Assembly: GCA_022457065.1 (NCBI GenBank)
Contig: JAJGBQ010000002.1
Coordinates: 2,728,001-2,792,000 of the forward strand
DNA: 64,000 nt
From: Curvularia sp. ZM96
Taxonomy: Eukaryota > Ascomycota > Dothideomycetes > Pleosporales > Pleosporaceae
Direction of reading: 5' to 3'
Shown here in pieces: positions 11,920 to 24,170 of the stretch. The position numbers and the translations under genes are program-made. The notes under the pieces are model-generated. The model had not been told where the DNA came from. It ran no database searches and saw nothing but the letters and a program-made list of their open reading frames with translations. Numbering within the stretch: the first letter of the stretch is position 1; every line of letters starts with the position of its first letter.

Positions 11920-13169
11920 TTACTTCCAGGCAGTCTTGACCCACTCTTCAACATCCGCCCATAGCACTTCTGGCCTCTCCAATGCTGCAAAGTGGCCACC
12001 CATCTCATGTGCCCGGAAGAAAGCCAACTTCGCTGTCTTCGCTGCCCAAGCCTTTGGAACCGGTGAAAGCTCATACGGAAACCAGCTGTAACCCGTAGGC
12101 TTATCAACATATAGTGTCTCCTTGACCTCTCTGTACGTGTAGATTGACGTCGGATAACACCCAGTCAACCAGTATAGTGTGATGTCCGCTAGTATAGTGT
12201 TGAGGGAAGGTGTAGTCGAAGGATCAGACCACGCGAGAAACTTCTCTCCAATCCAACCCAGCTGGGCAATAGGCGAACTGCCTAGTACCAGCCCGATAGT
12301 AGAGGGCTTTGTCCCATGCTCCATGGCGTACGCGCGCCCTACAGTCATGAATTCGTCCATCCTTTCGACACCCTTCTTCTCCGCATCACTGAGTTCATCT
12401 TCGGGCGCAGAATAGGACTTGATATCTCTGGTATGCATAAAGTTGACATGCATACCTTTGCATTCAGCATATTTCGCAGCAATATGTCGCGAAACCATGC
12501 TGCCGATGTCGCCGCCCTGAACAAGATAGCCTGGTGCACCGAACCCCAGTGAAAGCATGAGCTTGTGCATGATGCGAGAAGTATCAGCGACTTTCCAATC
12601 CTTGTCTAGAGGTGGATCAGACGAGAGAGCAAACCCGGGAAGTGAGGGTACGATGATGTGATATGGCAATGAGTCCGGCGTATACTTGTTGCGCAACAGG
12701 TCCATTAGTGGTAGGAATTCGAGAAAGGAGCCGGGCCAGCCGTGGAAGAAGGCGATGGGGATAGCATCAGACTTGCTAGAGAACAAGGCGACGAAGTGGA
12801 CGTCGTACTTGGCGCCATCATCATCATTAATTGTGCTTTTGAAGTTTGGGAAAGAGTTGATGTACTCTTCCTCTTCTCGCCTAAACAATACCAGTTAGCC
12901 TAACTGAATGTTCATTCGATGAAGTAGACATACCAATCAAATTTCTCGAGCCATTCCTTCTTTGCATCCACCATCCACTTCCGGCTCACTCCAAACTTGC
13001 CATGCCCACCTTCATTTTGCTTATTCTCGTACGTTTCTTTCGCGATCGGACTGAGTTTGAGCAGGGTTTTGAATTCCTGCAACTTTTCTTCTTCAACATG
13101 CAACTCAAATGGCGTCGGCTGCTGTTGAGCATGCTTGGGTGCGGTGCTGAACGGCGTAGGTGTTGTCAT
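11920..13169 (-). CDS. Epoxide hydrolase (microsomal EPHX1-like, alpha/beta hydrolase)
   Basis: Two exons, 13169-12934 and 12880-11920, give 398 residues. The family hydrolyses epoxides to vicinal diols. The N-terminal EHN domain (residues 1 to about 110) includes FELHVEEEKL and the conserved FDWR...EEEYINSFPNF, rejoined across the 53-nt intron. The alpha/beta-hydrolase core shows the oxyanion motif HGWPG (125-129) and the nucleophile Asp203 in GGDIGS. The likely acid is Glu349 in WFPYELSP and the base is His375 in GGHFAALERPE. The spacing of acid and base fits fungal and mammalian microsomal-type enzymes. No N-terminal membrane anchor is present, so it is probably soluble. The likely role is detoxification or epoxide metabolism; no biosynthetic cluster surrounds it. 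The intron carries a perfect hairpin over its branch site. Confidence 0.92.
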
Positions 13170-14356
13170 TGTCTTTGAATACTAGCTGCTATCACGAAAT
13201 GGCTCGATACTTCTTGAAGATTATACCTATTCAATTGGAATTGTGCAGTGTCTTTATGTTGGTGGGTTTCTGCAGACAACCAAGTCAGCTTACAAATAAT
13301 TGTTAGCTGATGTCTTTGACTGAAGTAGGTTACACGCGTGTATGTTCGAGCTAGGCCAAGATAGGCTAGCAAAATTTTGCCCTTTCAGTTCATGATCGTC
13401 GTTTTGATGTCATTTTACTCACAATTCCAAGGCATGACCTGTATGCATTTGAACAACGAAATATTATTAATACAGCAAGTATTATGCGAAAGAACATTGA
13501 TTGGAGACGCGCTTAGAAATACTCGTTGGTAACAACGATGTTGTTGACAGTAAACTCACCTCCCGTCATGAATGTGCAACATCATTGACAATTCCAGTGC
13601 TAGTCAATTGGGAGCTAGCAGGGGTGCTACAGTCATGTTGTGAAATACAATCACAATTAATCGTGTAACCACATTATATGTTTTTGTAGACGGCAGAACT
13701 ACTAACTACGAAAGCCCTGATCTGCCCTTTAAGCACTGAGCACTCCTACTAAGGTGCTTGGGAAAACACCAGTACTAGAGCTCAAAATTGCAAAAGAGCC
13801 TTGGAGATGCTCATACTTGCATGTTCATACTCTTCATGCAATATTCCAGGCTTCGATAGTAGATCTGTCGAAGAGAGCTTTGTTTTTGGAGAGAATAGGA
13901 GCAATCAATTTTCTAGGGCAATTACAGAGTCGCTGATGGACCACAATCTCTTCTTGAAACGGTGGCATGAATTGAGAGCTCTAGACGCTTGGAAAGCAAA
14001 CGTGACATATTGTATACCGGTCGTGTATCAGCATACTCTGGACCAAGTCCGATAGCAAGGGCTAGTGGAGCGAGCGACTGAGTCGTGCTACATACACCGA
14101 GACTCCGTCCTAGTAAACGAAAAGAGGTAAGCATTATGTGCCCTGTGTGCCTTTGTAAGTAACTGACTCGGTTACAATGGGGGAAACTTGTTGAATGGTG
14201 ATAGTGAGGTTAATGGGAGATGATACCTTGTGTAGTGGTAGGTGTAAAGCGGACTCTGAACTGTAACTCTTGTTGAGAAGCTAGGGTACTCACACAGGCA
14301 AAGCAACGAGAGTGGAAGCTCAAATGAACTGAATAATGAAATTTGTAGACGTTTAA
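13170..14356. other. Intergenic, AT-leaning
   Basis: This is the upstream region of the epoxide hydrolase gene plus the 3' flank of the GH76 gene. Composition is AT-leaning around 13400-13700. Open frames here are short and not protein-like. I see no repeat or RNA gene. Confidence 0.5.
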
Positions 14357-15840
14357 CTATTCGCCCATTATCATCCACCCCGCTCCACCGAAAAGCAAGG
14401 AAACAACTAAAATAGTGACAATCGCTGCACCTGCCCTATCTCCCGTTGTTATCGCATTATGCTTAACCTCAAAACCCCCTGTATCACTTCCGGCAGTGGG
14501 ATCGTTCTTACTGATACCTCCCGTCTCTAATCCGACTGGTCCAGCGACTTGGTCAATGAGCAGATTTTGCATCACCTCCAATGCAGACATTTGCTCTCCG
14601 ACACCGACCTCTCCGTCATTCACGCCGTTCCTCCACCAACGAAGTCCGCATCCGCCTTTGCCTGGACCACACTGCTTTGCTGCTGCCATGGCAGAAGCCC
14701 TCAGCTTAGGCATGATCTTTTCCCGGGTCCAAGGAGCGGTCAACATGGTGTAGCCCATCCAGCGGCTGAGATAGGCCTTGAAGGAGCGTTGGTCGTGATC
14801 GCATAGTCCGTTGCGCTCGCAGGCTACTTCGAACATAACATCTGGCGCACCTTCGGGGTTGAAGAAAACACCGAGACCGTCGATGATTCCTTCTACGCGT
14901 TCTCGCCAGTATGCGGCTTGTGTCTTGGTTATGTCAGGAAAAAGAAACAGGAGAGAAAGAATGAGTATCGGGGAGGGAACTTACAGCATTACCACGAGTC
15001 TCTGACATGTTCCACAAAGCTGCTGCGCCCGACATGTGGATACCAGCGTTGTACGTCCATTGGATATGGTTCATTTCTGTGCAGTTTTGTCGCTCGCTAG
15101 TTCCATCATAGAAGTGGTAGTCCTTGCTCATCAGACCAATGTCGAGTTCCCACTTCCATGCTCTCATTGCCCACTCCGTATATGTGTCGTTGTTGGTATA
15201 TTTGGCGAGCCGTGCAGCAATGTTGAAGAAGCATCCGTTTGAGATTGTGTTCTTGTAATCGAATCCATTGTTGAACGAGAAGATCTGCCAGTTGAGTCCA
15301 CCACCACAGGTCCTGGTGTTCCAACGCGGTACCTGTGTGTTAAAAACTGCAATAGCAAGCGATAACCAGGACATCTGTCCTTCGGCATCTGGGAGCTTGT
15401 TCTCGGCCGCTGACATGGCGGTCAATGCCCAGAATGCTTGGTCGTCGTTTCCCAGAGTACTCGTCTGATTAGGTGGCATAAACGCTTGTGGTTGGCCTAT
15501 TTGGTGCACCATTGCTTGTGTTGTGATGTTATTGTATGTGTCGTCGCCAGTGTAATACCAGTAGTCAACAAAGGAACCAAACATGGCACCGCATAGCCAC
15601 CAGTAGTAGGGATCCGGTAAGTTTCCGGGGACGTCTCCGGGTCGGTCACCGGTGTACCATTCTCGCAGGCCTGCAGCGACAACTTTGGTGGCTTGTTTGA
15701 TAGAGTCTGGTCATTTTGTGTTAACGGGGTCTGGGAACACGTGCAGGGGGCGCACCTGGATCGTCAACATTCAGCTCAAGAGCGAACGAGAATGGCGACA
15801 GTATTCCAACTGCGCCGAAAAACAGGGTTGAAGGTCTCAT
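14357..15840 (-). CDS. GH76 mannan endo-1,6-alpha-mannosidase (DCW1/DFG5 type)
   Basis: Three exons, 15840-15756, 15706-14985 and 14923-14357, give 457 residues. DCW1/DFG5 proteins act at the plasma membrane and cell wall and are thought to cut or transfer the GPI-glycan of wall mannoproteins, cross-linking them into the wall. Residues 1 to about 20 form a signal peptide (FFGAVGILSPFSFA). The family motif YYWWLCGAMFGSFVDYWYYTGD is at 62-83, and the catalytic Asp pair is D116/D117 in LGNDDQAFW. Several NxT/S sites are visible (for example N88, N108). The C-terminus has a Ser/Thr/Gly stretch, then a hydrophobic tail (AAIVTILVVSLLFGGAGWMI), as expected for GPI attachment. Intron 1 is 49 nt; intron 2 (62 nt) ends in a CCAAG acceptor that keeps the NATQAAYWRERVEG segment in frame. 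Confidence 0.93.
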
Positions 15841-16872
15841 GGCGGATCTCCGGGATATCACAAACAGAAAGCAAGCATGCAGCGATTGGGCATGTGTTGG
15901 ATAAACGAATGTGTCCCAGATGGTGGATTAGGAAAGGAAGAGCGAGTGTAGCGGAGCCTGAGGTCTGCGTGTGTATATCGTAGGGGAAATGGGAAGCCTC
16001 GGGTTCAGCCTACACAGGCTGGAGGGACGATGAGGTTATGAAACCCCTTGAAGTAAGCCAAGTCATGGCGCGGTGCCGCAGCAAGTGCTGGGCGACAGTG
16101 CGACGCTTGGAACCCATCTCTCCGCGTGGTTCAGGCCCAGGGTTGGACACTGGGACTTGGCAGCCGCCTTGGCAGCCGAGTCTGAGACGCTTAAAAAGTG
16201 TCTCATCTCACAATCACGGCCGGCGCGCGGTGCGAATGGGCACAGAAATGATATGCGTAATGTCAGCCGCCAAGTCCCCCAGATGGTGTTGGCGGCTCTT
16301 GGGGCATCTTTGGCGCCAAGCGCCTATACCAACCGGGTCTTTGATAGCCCTAGTATACGATATCCGCAGTGTCCGGGCGTCAAGACTCCACTACTGGATC
16401 GAGAACACCGCCCCTGTTCCTGCTTGATGGACGGGCCGGGGAAGATCGCATGCGCCACATTGAGAGAATCACCGTCTGCGTACGTATGTACTCTGCGAGA
16501 AGCCGACGGCTACTCGGATTGACCCTGACCATAGTGCGCTGAGTGGCAGTGAGGTCCGTGATGCCGCCGTCATATGTATATACCGAGTACAACCATGCCT
16601 CCCCGGTCATTCTGGTAACAAGCTTCAATGTCACTAGCACGTCAAACAAGGACATGGTCTCTTTTCCTCCAGATTCAGCAGCGCCTCAGATCGCGTTCCT
16701 CCAACCGTTATTGGATAAGCCTTGGCGAGTCATGTCTACGTCACCGTACGTGCTGTAGCTTCCTTTTGGAAACAATGGCAGGGAAGCTTGTTATAGCGAA
16801 ATAGCTGGGGAAGTCCATGTGATTGGCGTTAGGGTGATTTGTGGGCGAGAAACATTCAAGTATAGTCCAGAC
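15841..16872. other. Intergenic spacer upstream of GH76 gene
   Basis: This is the promoter side of the GH76 gene and the 3' flank of the next minus-strand gene. The only local oddity is a short direct repeat of CTTGGCAGCCG around 16156-16179. No gene is supportable. Confidence 0.5.
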
Positions 16873-18184
16873 TCATTCAGCAACCTGCATTGATCTTTGT
16901 GAGATGATCCAACTTCTAAACGTTTTGGCTTTGTTTTCTGCATCCATGTTCGTCTTCGCGTCCAGATGGCTTGCAGCAGAGAAGGCGTCAAGGACCTCCA
17001 TTGCCGCTACCACGTCGTCCTGATCAAAAGGAATCATGCTCAAAAACTGCCGTAGCGTAATTGTACCTAGTTTGACCCGTGACTGCAAAACGTAGTCAGT
17101 GGTAGCGACATCCTTGTAACCCACTGTCGTTCGTGCTACTAGTCCCCACCCGTCTAGTTTCGTAGAGTGCTGTCGAGCATATGATTGTTCTGTCGATGCT
17201 AATCGTATGAAGGCTCTTGCTACTGCGCTCCGGGTAGTATGATACGAGGGTGAAAGTTCCAGGAGCTCAAGGAACTCATCGAGCGAAGCTGTCCCAATGA
17301 AGGTGTGGCGATGTTTGTACTCCATTTCTCTTTCTTCGGCAGTCAAGACATCCATCATAGCATTACCTCGACTAGCGCTCAGCTGGTTTCGTGTGGAGAG
17401 AGCATCGACCATCGAACTCGAGAACGAATGACGCGAATGCCGTGTATCTTTCCTCTTCACAGGGGTTGTGACGTGTTCGTAGCCCTTTTGGCAAGTCGTA
17501 TGAGAACATCGTTTTGTCGAAACATCGTCCCTAGCTGTATGACGCTGCATGGATTCGGCAACTGTCTGATGATTAATGGGCCACCCATCCAAGTCGTCGT
17601 CGAATAATGTCGTATCAGAAATTGGTGATGTGTGCTCGCTTGAGCTGTCCATATCAGACTCCGAAGCGAATAAGCTGAAAGAATCTCGATCTTGCAGTGG
17701 AGGGAAGTGGAATGTAAGTGCGTCTCCTTCATATGGGTTTTGAGCTCGTGATGAAGGTCTGAACGTATGAAGCTGTTCTAGTGCAGGATCCAGCTCCGTC
17801 GCCCAGTTGATTTTGGTCGATGGTGTGTTTCTTGAAGCTCTCAAGCTGCTCCTTTCTGCATTTAGTTGTAGAGCCACCAAGACTGCGCTGTTTGTGCAAT
17901 CCCGGCTTAATGTCGGCCTCCACACACTGGATCTTCGGCGGTGCACTATTAGAGTTAACACACCAACCGGGCTTTCATCATCTCTCCAATCTTGTATACA
18001 AGTCTCGACTTACTTTTGTTTTAGTTGGCTTTAGACAATTTGTCAGTGTGAACATTACTTGATTCTGTATTGTGAGCCTTTCCGGCCGTGGTAGAAGAAA
18101 TGAGCTGCAGATGTAAAGCTCTGCTATAAATAGTCGGTATTTTTCACGACGGAGAATTCGGTTCACTGGCACAGTTTGAGCCAT
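16873..18184 (-). CDS. Hypothetical protein, 5' end uncertain
   Basis: A long frame runs from 18003 to the TGA at 16873 and has protein-like composition throughout, but its first internal ATG lies about 115 codons in, so an upstream exon is needed. A working model is exon 18184-18059 (MAQTVPVNRILRREKYRLF...), a 55-nt intron with GTAATG donor and CGAG acceptor, then exon 18003-16873, giving 418 residues. The junction leads into TCIQDWRDDESPVGVLTL. I recognise no domain. The middle is Ser/Asp-rich (DMDSSSEHTSPISDTT). The C-terminal third (SLDEFLELLELSPSYHTTRSA, LRQFLSMIPFDQDDVVAAME) looks helical and folded. A TATA-like CTATAAATAG at 18124-18133 would lie inside the proposed first exon, so the true start may differ. 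Confidence 0.55.
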
Positions 18185-18783
18185 GATTGCCGGCTTCATG
18201 GCGACTATAAATGCCGAAGGCGTTTGAATACATGTGGGTATTACACGTCTGTAGTCATGATGCGGATGTGGCGATGAGGTGAGGATCACGTGTACCCTGA
18301 CCACATGGCAGGAAGCGACTGTAGTAAGCTCCACTCTCGCTAGCCTATCCGGTTACACAAGAAAGGCAACGAAAATAAGACAAGAAAATAACCATGTAGC
18401 GCGAACAGAAAATCTAGTTTATCGCCAGTGCAATGACGACAGCATGCAGGAGAGGATGATGACCGTGAGTATGTTTGTTTGTCGTGGTGAAGCTTTTATA
18501 GTAGATGGACTGTATATGCAACTGGTTGTCGCAGTCAGAAAATGATACAAAGCTGCCAAGTTGAAGCTTTCCTGATTCAATTGGAGCATATGAGAGAAGA
18601 ATTGGGCGGCTTTCTCGCCTCCGAGTCCAGGTGGTAGGAGCCAATCATGTGAGAACGATACAGGGCAATGTCGCGACAACAGGAACCCGAAGAATGCATA
18701 GCACATCACACCAGCCGATTTCGCTTACGAAGGAAATAAAGAAACTCTTGGGTTGTTTTTCTGTGTCGTGCTCCCAAGAGTCA
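18185..18783. other. Intergenic spacer
   Basis: About 600 bases lie between the proposed start of one minus-strand gene and the stop of the next. Nothing beyond presumed promoter and terminator sequence is visible. Confidence 0.45.
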
Positions 18784-19833
18784 CTATGCCACTTGCCCTT
18801 TGCCTCTACCCTGCGCCATGCGTACACTATGAGGGATGAACTTGAGGGCAGACATGCTCGAGGTCAGACTATCCATAGGGTCTACTGAGTCCGCCGCTGG
18901 AATAGCTTTGGGAGAAGCTGTTGCTTGCAGATCTCCGCGCCCAATTGCACGACCAGTCCTTTGACCATGGCCAAACCCACCACGTCCATGGAGTTTGGTA
19001 GGATAGCGCCGGGTCTCTCCTTCATCCTGTTCCTCTTTCGCATTATCCTTGTCTTGGTCGCGTACAACATCCATGTTCTCACCTGATGCGCTTGCATTCG
19101 ACTCACCTCTCCGCCTGCCAGTTGTTCCACTGGCCCCGCCTGCTGAGCTCATAGTAGAGCTTCTCCGACGGTGAGGGGGTATCAGCATGCTGCTTCGCCT
19201 ATCGATGCCATCTTTGATGACAATGAAGTCGTATTCGCGGGGAAATTGATGCTTATCTATACAGTGCAAGCGGCGCTTCTGAGGTGTGCTGCACAAGCGA
19301 TCGCAGTCTGGTAGAAGACAGGCATACTGTAACAAATCAGTTGCAAGGTCCACTATACGGCGTTGGACGTACTTATCATCCGCCACACTTCAAGTTCCTA
19401 TATAGATATAGATGTAGGGTTTTGTCGCCCTTGAACAAGAAAGAGAGCATGGGGACTAAGAGCAGACAGGCAAGTGCCTGAGCAAAGAAGCATGACCTAC
19501 CGTTTTTTCTCCTTGATCCCGCTTAGCAGCATTGATAGGGTCATGGTATTCGGCAATGTGCAGATGTAGGTAGTGTTGGTCTGGGAAGTTCTTCTGGCAT
19601 TCGCTGCAGCGGTTCATGTGAACCTGGCGATAGTGCACATCGTGTTCCTCAATGGAAGCAAAAGTAAGCGGGTCGTGCGGGGGCAGTGAGCACTTCATGA
19701 TGATGTGCTCGTCTGATAAAGCGGATTCGGCGTCTAGTTGGACTATCTTGCTATCGACCGACGTCTCACGCGGGTACGGGGTGCTGTATTCGCCTGATGA
19801 TGAGGAGTCGCGGTGTGAGCGCTTGACTCCCAT
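18784..19833 (-). CDS. C2H2 zinc-finger protein, ZNF511-like
   Basis: Two exons, 19833-19501 and 19326-18784, give 291 residues. Three C2H2-like units are packed as in ZNF511: a degenerate one around C48-H72, a canonical one with C76/C79/H92/H97 (CSECQKNF...HIAEYH), and a third with C114/C119/H132/H137 (CLLPDCDRLC...HCIDKH) followed by the typical FPREYDF segment. The 174-nt intron is longer than its neighbours'; its removal joins GEKT to YACLLPDC in phase 0, which restores finger three. The C-terminal half is low complexity, with RRRSS, acidic EEQDEGE and RG-rich GRGGFGHGQRTGRAIGRG stretches that suggest RNA or nucleic-acid contact. The function of this family is poorly known. The gene is divergent from the SMG7-like gene across 501 bp. 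Confidence 0.88.
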
Positions 19834-20334
19834 TGTGATTTTTTGCAGGGAGCTGACTAGAGGGAGGCGTAGTATGAAAATGGGCAGTACCTTTGGTTGG
19901 TAAGAGTTGCTGCTCCTGTCTTGTCCTGCGAGGCTGCTTCAACGTTGTTGTCCGAGCGGTGCAAAAGCGAGGGTCCTGGTCTGGTGGGTAGGGCAGCGGG
20001 TAGCAAGCCAAATCGATATCCGGCCGGGACGTGGGTGCTTAGCCCCAACACTGACGGCCGGCCACTAGTTCGCGACTCAGCCAGGCCTGACTTTCTCACA
20101 CCTCCACCACCGGCCATCGCCCCCCAGTCTGACGCCATACATCTCCGCGTCTTGGGTGCTATTCGCTTCCGAGACCCTCCCCAGCGCTGATTGTCCTTGA
20201 CGCAGGGCACACAACTTCACCATAAATGGAGCACGCCAGCCACAACGTCCGCCGCCTGCTCCGTGCCTTGGTCTGACCTGCCCGCCGACCGTGGGGTCAC
20301 ATATGAACGCCGCCGGCTTTTGCATATAAGAGGC
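19834..20334. promoter_or_regulatory. Divergent promoter region (ZNF511-like / SMG7-like)
   Basis: 501 bp separate two divergent start codons. A TATA-like GCATATAAG lies at about 20322-20330, just ahead of the plus-strand ATG at 20335. No further motif is assigned. Confidence 0.5.
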
Positions 20335-23127
20335 ATGGCCGCGAATACCGAACAACTCGACAGGTGGGCTCTCCAGGCGCCGACGCCGTGGCCGCACAAG
20401 ACGCTGACTAAGGACAGGCGGGCGAAGGCGATTGAGAAGGAGCTTTACAAACGCGTCGATGGCGGCTCCGGATGTGCCGAGCTGGCTGCCGTACTGCAAG
20501 AGTAGGCAATGACACCGTACAATGCCAGCGACTGCTAATCCCGTGCAGGTACCGCACCGCCTGTGAGGCCCTCATCTCCACCAACTTCGAATACGCCCTA
20601 GCCCACGAACTCCAGACGGCGCTATGGAACGCGCATCTGAAGGTCAACACCACATTTAGACAGGAACACAAGCTCGTATGGACCATCGTCGAGTATGCAT
20701 GCTTGGGAAGGCACTAACATACGGGTAGCTCAAGCGCTCCAAGGACCATGTCGTCGAGATTAGAAAGTTCCAAAAGACATACCTCCAGTTCATCAAGGCC
20801 AGCCAGCGCTTCTACCGGCAGTACATACTGAATCTGGATGCCCAATTTGACGGTATCCCTGAGCTGCGCAAGATTGCCCAGAAATGGAAGGACGACAGTA
20901 GGGTCCCTCACCCCACCGGTCACGCCAAGCTTACCAGTAAAGCAGCCTCCAAGTCGTCTCCGCGCCGGCCCATTCCCGCGAACTTGAGGTCGCAAATTCT
21001 CTTCTCATGCCACCAGACCCTCATCCAACTCGGCGACCTCTCCCGTTACCGCGAGACTGAACTCGTCGAGAAGAACAAGGAGCGCAATTGGGGCCCCGCC
21101 AAGGGATATTACGATCTGGCTGCCGAGATTTACCCAGACTCTGGGCATGCCCCAAATCAGCTCGCTGTAATTGCGCGTGAGGATGGCGACCATTTCCGTT
21201 GTGTATACCATTTGTATCGCTCACTTGCCAGCAAAGAGCCATATCCCCAGGCCAAGGCCAATTTGGCCACCGAATTCAAGCGCGTCATTACTGCATGGGA
21301 CAATGGGCAACTCATCAACAACCACAAATCAGCCGATGGAAATGCCGGTCGTGCTCTGATCGCATGGTTCATTCGATTGCACAGCAAGCTCTACAAGGGC
21401 GAGGAGTTTGCGGCACACGACGAGTTGGAGAGCGAAGTGCTTAGCCATCTAGCCATTGAGCTCAAGGAACGTCCGCTGGACTCTGTTCTGACCAAGATTA
21501 TTCTCATCAACATGTCAGCAGAATATTTTGCAACCGTCCAGCTGCAAAGTATGTCAAGAACTCTCAATGGTTGACTACGCTGACTCAATCAGGCGAAAAT
21601 CCTCCTCCCAACATTATGCGCACATATTTCTACTACCTCCGACTAAATGTCAAGACATTTTTTATTCTGCTCCAGGTCTTGCAGCCGGAGTTGGACCGTC
21701 TATCTGAGGGCAACGATGTGAAGCACCAGAACGGCGAACGTGCAACGCAACTCTCCGACAAAATCACTGCCGTAGCTCGCCGTATCCTGCCAGGACTTCG
21801 TCTGTACAGCACATGGTTCACGCGCTATTGGAAGGTACTTAATGCCAACATTGCTGATACTATCAACACTGTGGATGTACAAGAGTTGTGGAAAGCCTAT
21901 GCTGCGACCCTCTCCCTCCTGGCTTCCAGTTTTCCAGTCGACCAACTGCCAAAGGAAGTTTACATGCTCGAGGAGGACACTGACACAATCGGGTTTGAGC
22001 CGCTCATTCATCCAGACACTATGAAGGTATGGTATAATGGAGACAAGATGAAACCGAAGTGGACTGAGCTGGAACGTAACCACCCAAATGTCGAGATGCT
22101 CATGCGAGTCAAAGACCTCCTGATCGACGGTCTGTTGCTTGTGCAGAATCCAGACGCTCCCATGGACTTGGCAGGCCCGCGTTTCATCTATCTGGAAGAG
22201 GGTGTGCCATCTGAATTGTTGGCAAGCCCCACCAACCAGCCTGACGGCTCTCCCGTTCTGTCAGTCCAAGCAGCCGACATGCCTCTATTTCAACATACTG
22301 AGGCACCTATTCCAGATGACCAAAAGTCATACAGTGTTGCTGCGGCCTCGGAATCCGCATCTGTTACGCTCGCCAAGGATAATGCGATGCGCAATATGGT
22401 AGATGACTTGGTAGGAGAGGAAGCTGGACTGGACCCGTTGGTTGAAGAAGATGAAAACATCCCACCCACCCCACCGGAACAAACCTTCGACGACACCACG
22501 GTCGTTAATGACACCACCTTCGCCCCTGCACCATATTCAATCAACGATATTGTCAACACGGTTAAGAACTACACGTCCCTATCCCCCGCCCCTGGGTCTG
22601 CATTGCTTTCTGCGCCCATGGGTAGGACCGGATCAACTTCTTCCATCCGCCAGCCACCGAACTTGCCCTCGGTGCCAGACGGTCAGTGGAATTCGAACTC
22701 TATCTGGAACCGTACACCGGGCCCGGCGTCACCACCGATGATGAGTTCGAACGGATTCGGAAATGATGTCCGTAGGTCCCCGATGAACAATACCAAGGCT
22801 AGCATGTCTGGTCATGTGCGAGGAGACTCGGCAAACTCGCTTTTGAGTGCAGATGTTAACACTCCTGGTTCTGCCCGGAACCTGCGGCCCATCAGCGGCA
22901 GCTTCAGTGGTGGCCTCGGCAGTGGTGCCGCCTGGGGAAATCAAGGAAGTAGTCTTTCGCAGTGGGGATCGTCTCCGTATACCAACAGTTTCAACAACAC
23001 TGGCAACCACCGTCAGTATGGGTACGCCCCGAGTGCCAGCATGGCCAGTCCGTTGCTGTTCAGCTCTTATGGAGATGGCGCTCACAGTTCATGGGGACGT
23101 ACTCCGCCCAACGGCCAAGGCGGTTGA
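20335..23127 (+). CDS. SMG7/EBS1-like protein with EST1 DNA/RNA-binding domain
   Basis: Four exons, 20335-20501, 20549-20675, 20729-21548 and 21593-23127, give 882 residues. SMG5/6/7 and yeast Ebs1/Est1 bind phosphorylated Upf1 through a 14-3-3-like TPR fold and promote nonsense-mediated decay; Est1 acts at telomeres. Residues 1 to about 130 match the EST1 N-terminal segment (ALAHELQTALWNAHLKV, FIKASQRFYRQYI). The hallmark block follows: QTLIQLGDLSRYRETE, YYDLAAEIYPDSGHAPNQLAV, YHLYRSLASKEPYPQAKANL. The Ser/Asn/Gly-rich C-terminal ~330 residues look disordered. MAANTEQLDRW is the first ATG of the frame. All three introns are 44-53 nt, with a CACTAAC branch site in intron 2. I favour SMG7/Ebs1 over Est1 because of length and tail, but one gene may serve both roles. 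PAN3 follows on the same strand. Confidence 0.88.
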
Positions 23128-24170
23128 TTGACGGTACTGCAGCCGTAGTAAGCTGCTCATTGCTGTCTTTTCATCAATCATCGTGGAGGTCAAGATCCTT
23201 CCGCCATCCTTGCCTGTCGCGGTGCAACGCCAAACAGTCGGCTCGCATGAAGTGCAAAGAAGCTAAATTGTTTCCACCTGGTACCTGTGCGGCAGCCGAG
23301 ACGTTTATCGAATGCTTCTCGGAACAGAAGTCTTGGGGAATCTGTTCCATCCCCTGAGAATTTACTCATGCTTTCGCTATGTCTTGACGACTTTCTATAG
23401 TGAAAGTAAGGGCCGAGGAAGAGAAGAGAAGATAACGATCACGACATGCTTCACGTTGAGAATTACTGTGGTATTTTGTTGGGGCTGATCTGGACTATCT
23501 GTATCGAGACCACGGAAGACCTGAGAAGCGTGTGTTTGGCTTTCTGAAGTCGCACAATGCCGCACTGTCCTCTGTGTATGCACTGGTTCTCAGCTCTTGT
23601 GGCAGTGCCTTAGTCCCGATAATGTTTTCTGTTTTAGGATATTGTCATGGAGTTATGCGTATGTTTGATGCTTTCGATGAGGCGCCGTGATGCTCTCAGC
23701 TTGAACCCAAATCATCTTGCAAGTGTGACGTGAAGTAGCTGTCGGTTGGCTGCAGACGGCAACTAGAGACGCAGGCAGACGTTGTTTGCACATAAGCGGA
23801 TGGTGATGGTGGGGGGTGGGGTGCGTCGACGCATGCGTGTGTCAAGTCTGCCGAGGCGGGTGCAGCGCGCGACGTGGGTGACTAAGCAGGGCCAGCTGCA
23901 AACACGTCAAACACAAGCATGCAAGGAAGCCGGCGAAGCGCTGTAAGGTTTCAGCCATCGCACCTTCACACTCGATCGCGCCTGCTGACCTGGCTTGCCT
24001 TTGTTTCTTGGACTGTGCCGGCTGATGGAGAAGCGGCTGCTGCTCCAACAGGACGACGCTGGAAACTTTGGGGGTGGCTCATAGCCCGCAATTCCGAAAG
24101 GTACTCACCCCAGTTGTCCCAGTCCTGTCCCGCTCCATGCCACTCTGCTATCGCGAACATCCCGCCCGCC
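23128..24170. other. Intergenic, 3' flank of SMG7-like gene and PAN3 upstream
   Basis: About 1 kb. The frame of PAN3 exon 1 stays open upstream to an ATG at 23919, so the right quarter may be coding in a longer isoform. Otherwise nothing distinctive is visible. Confidence 0.45.
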
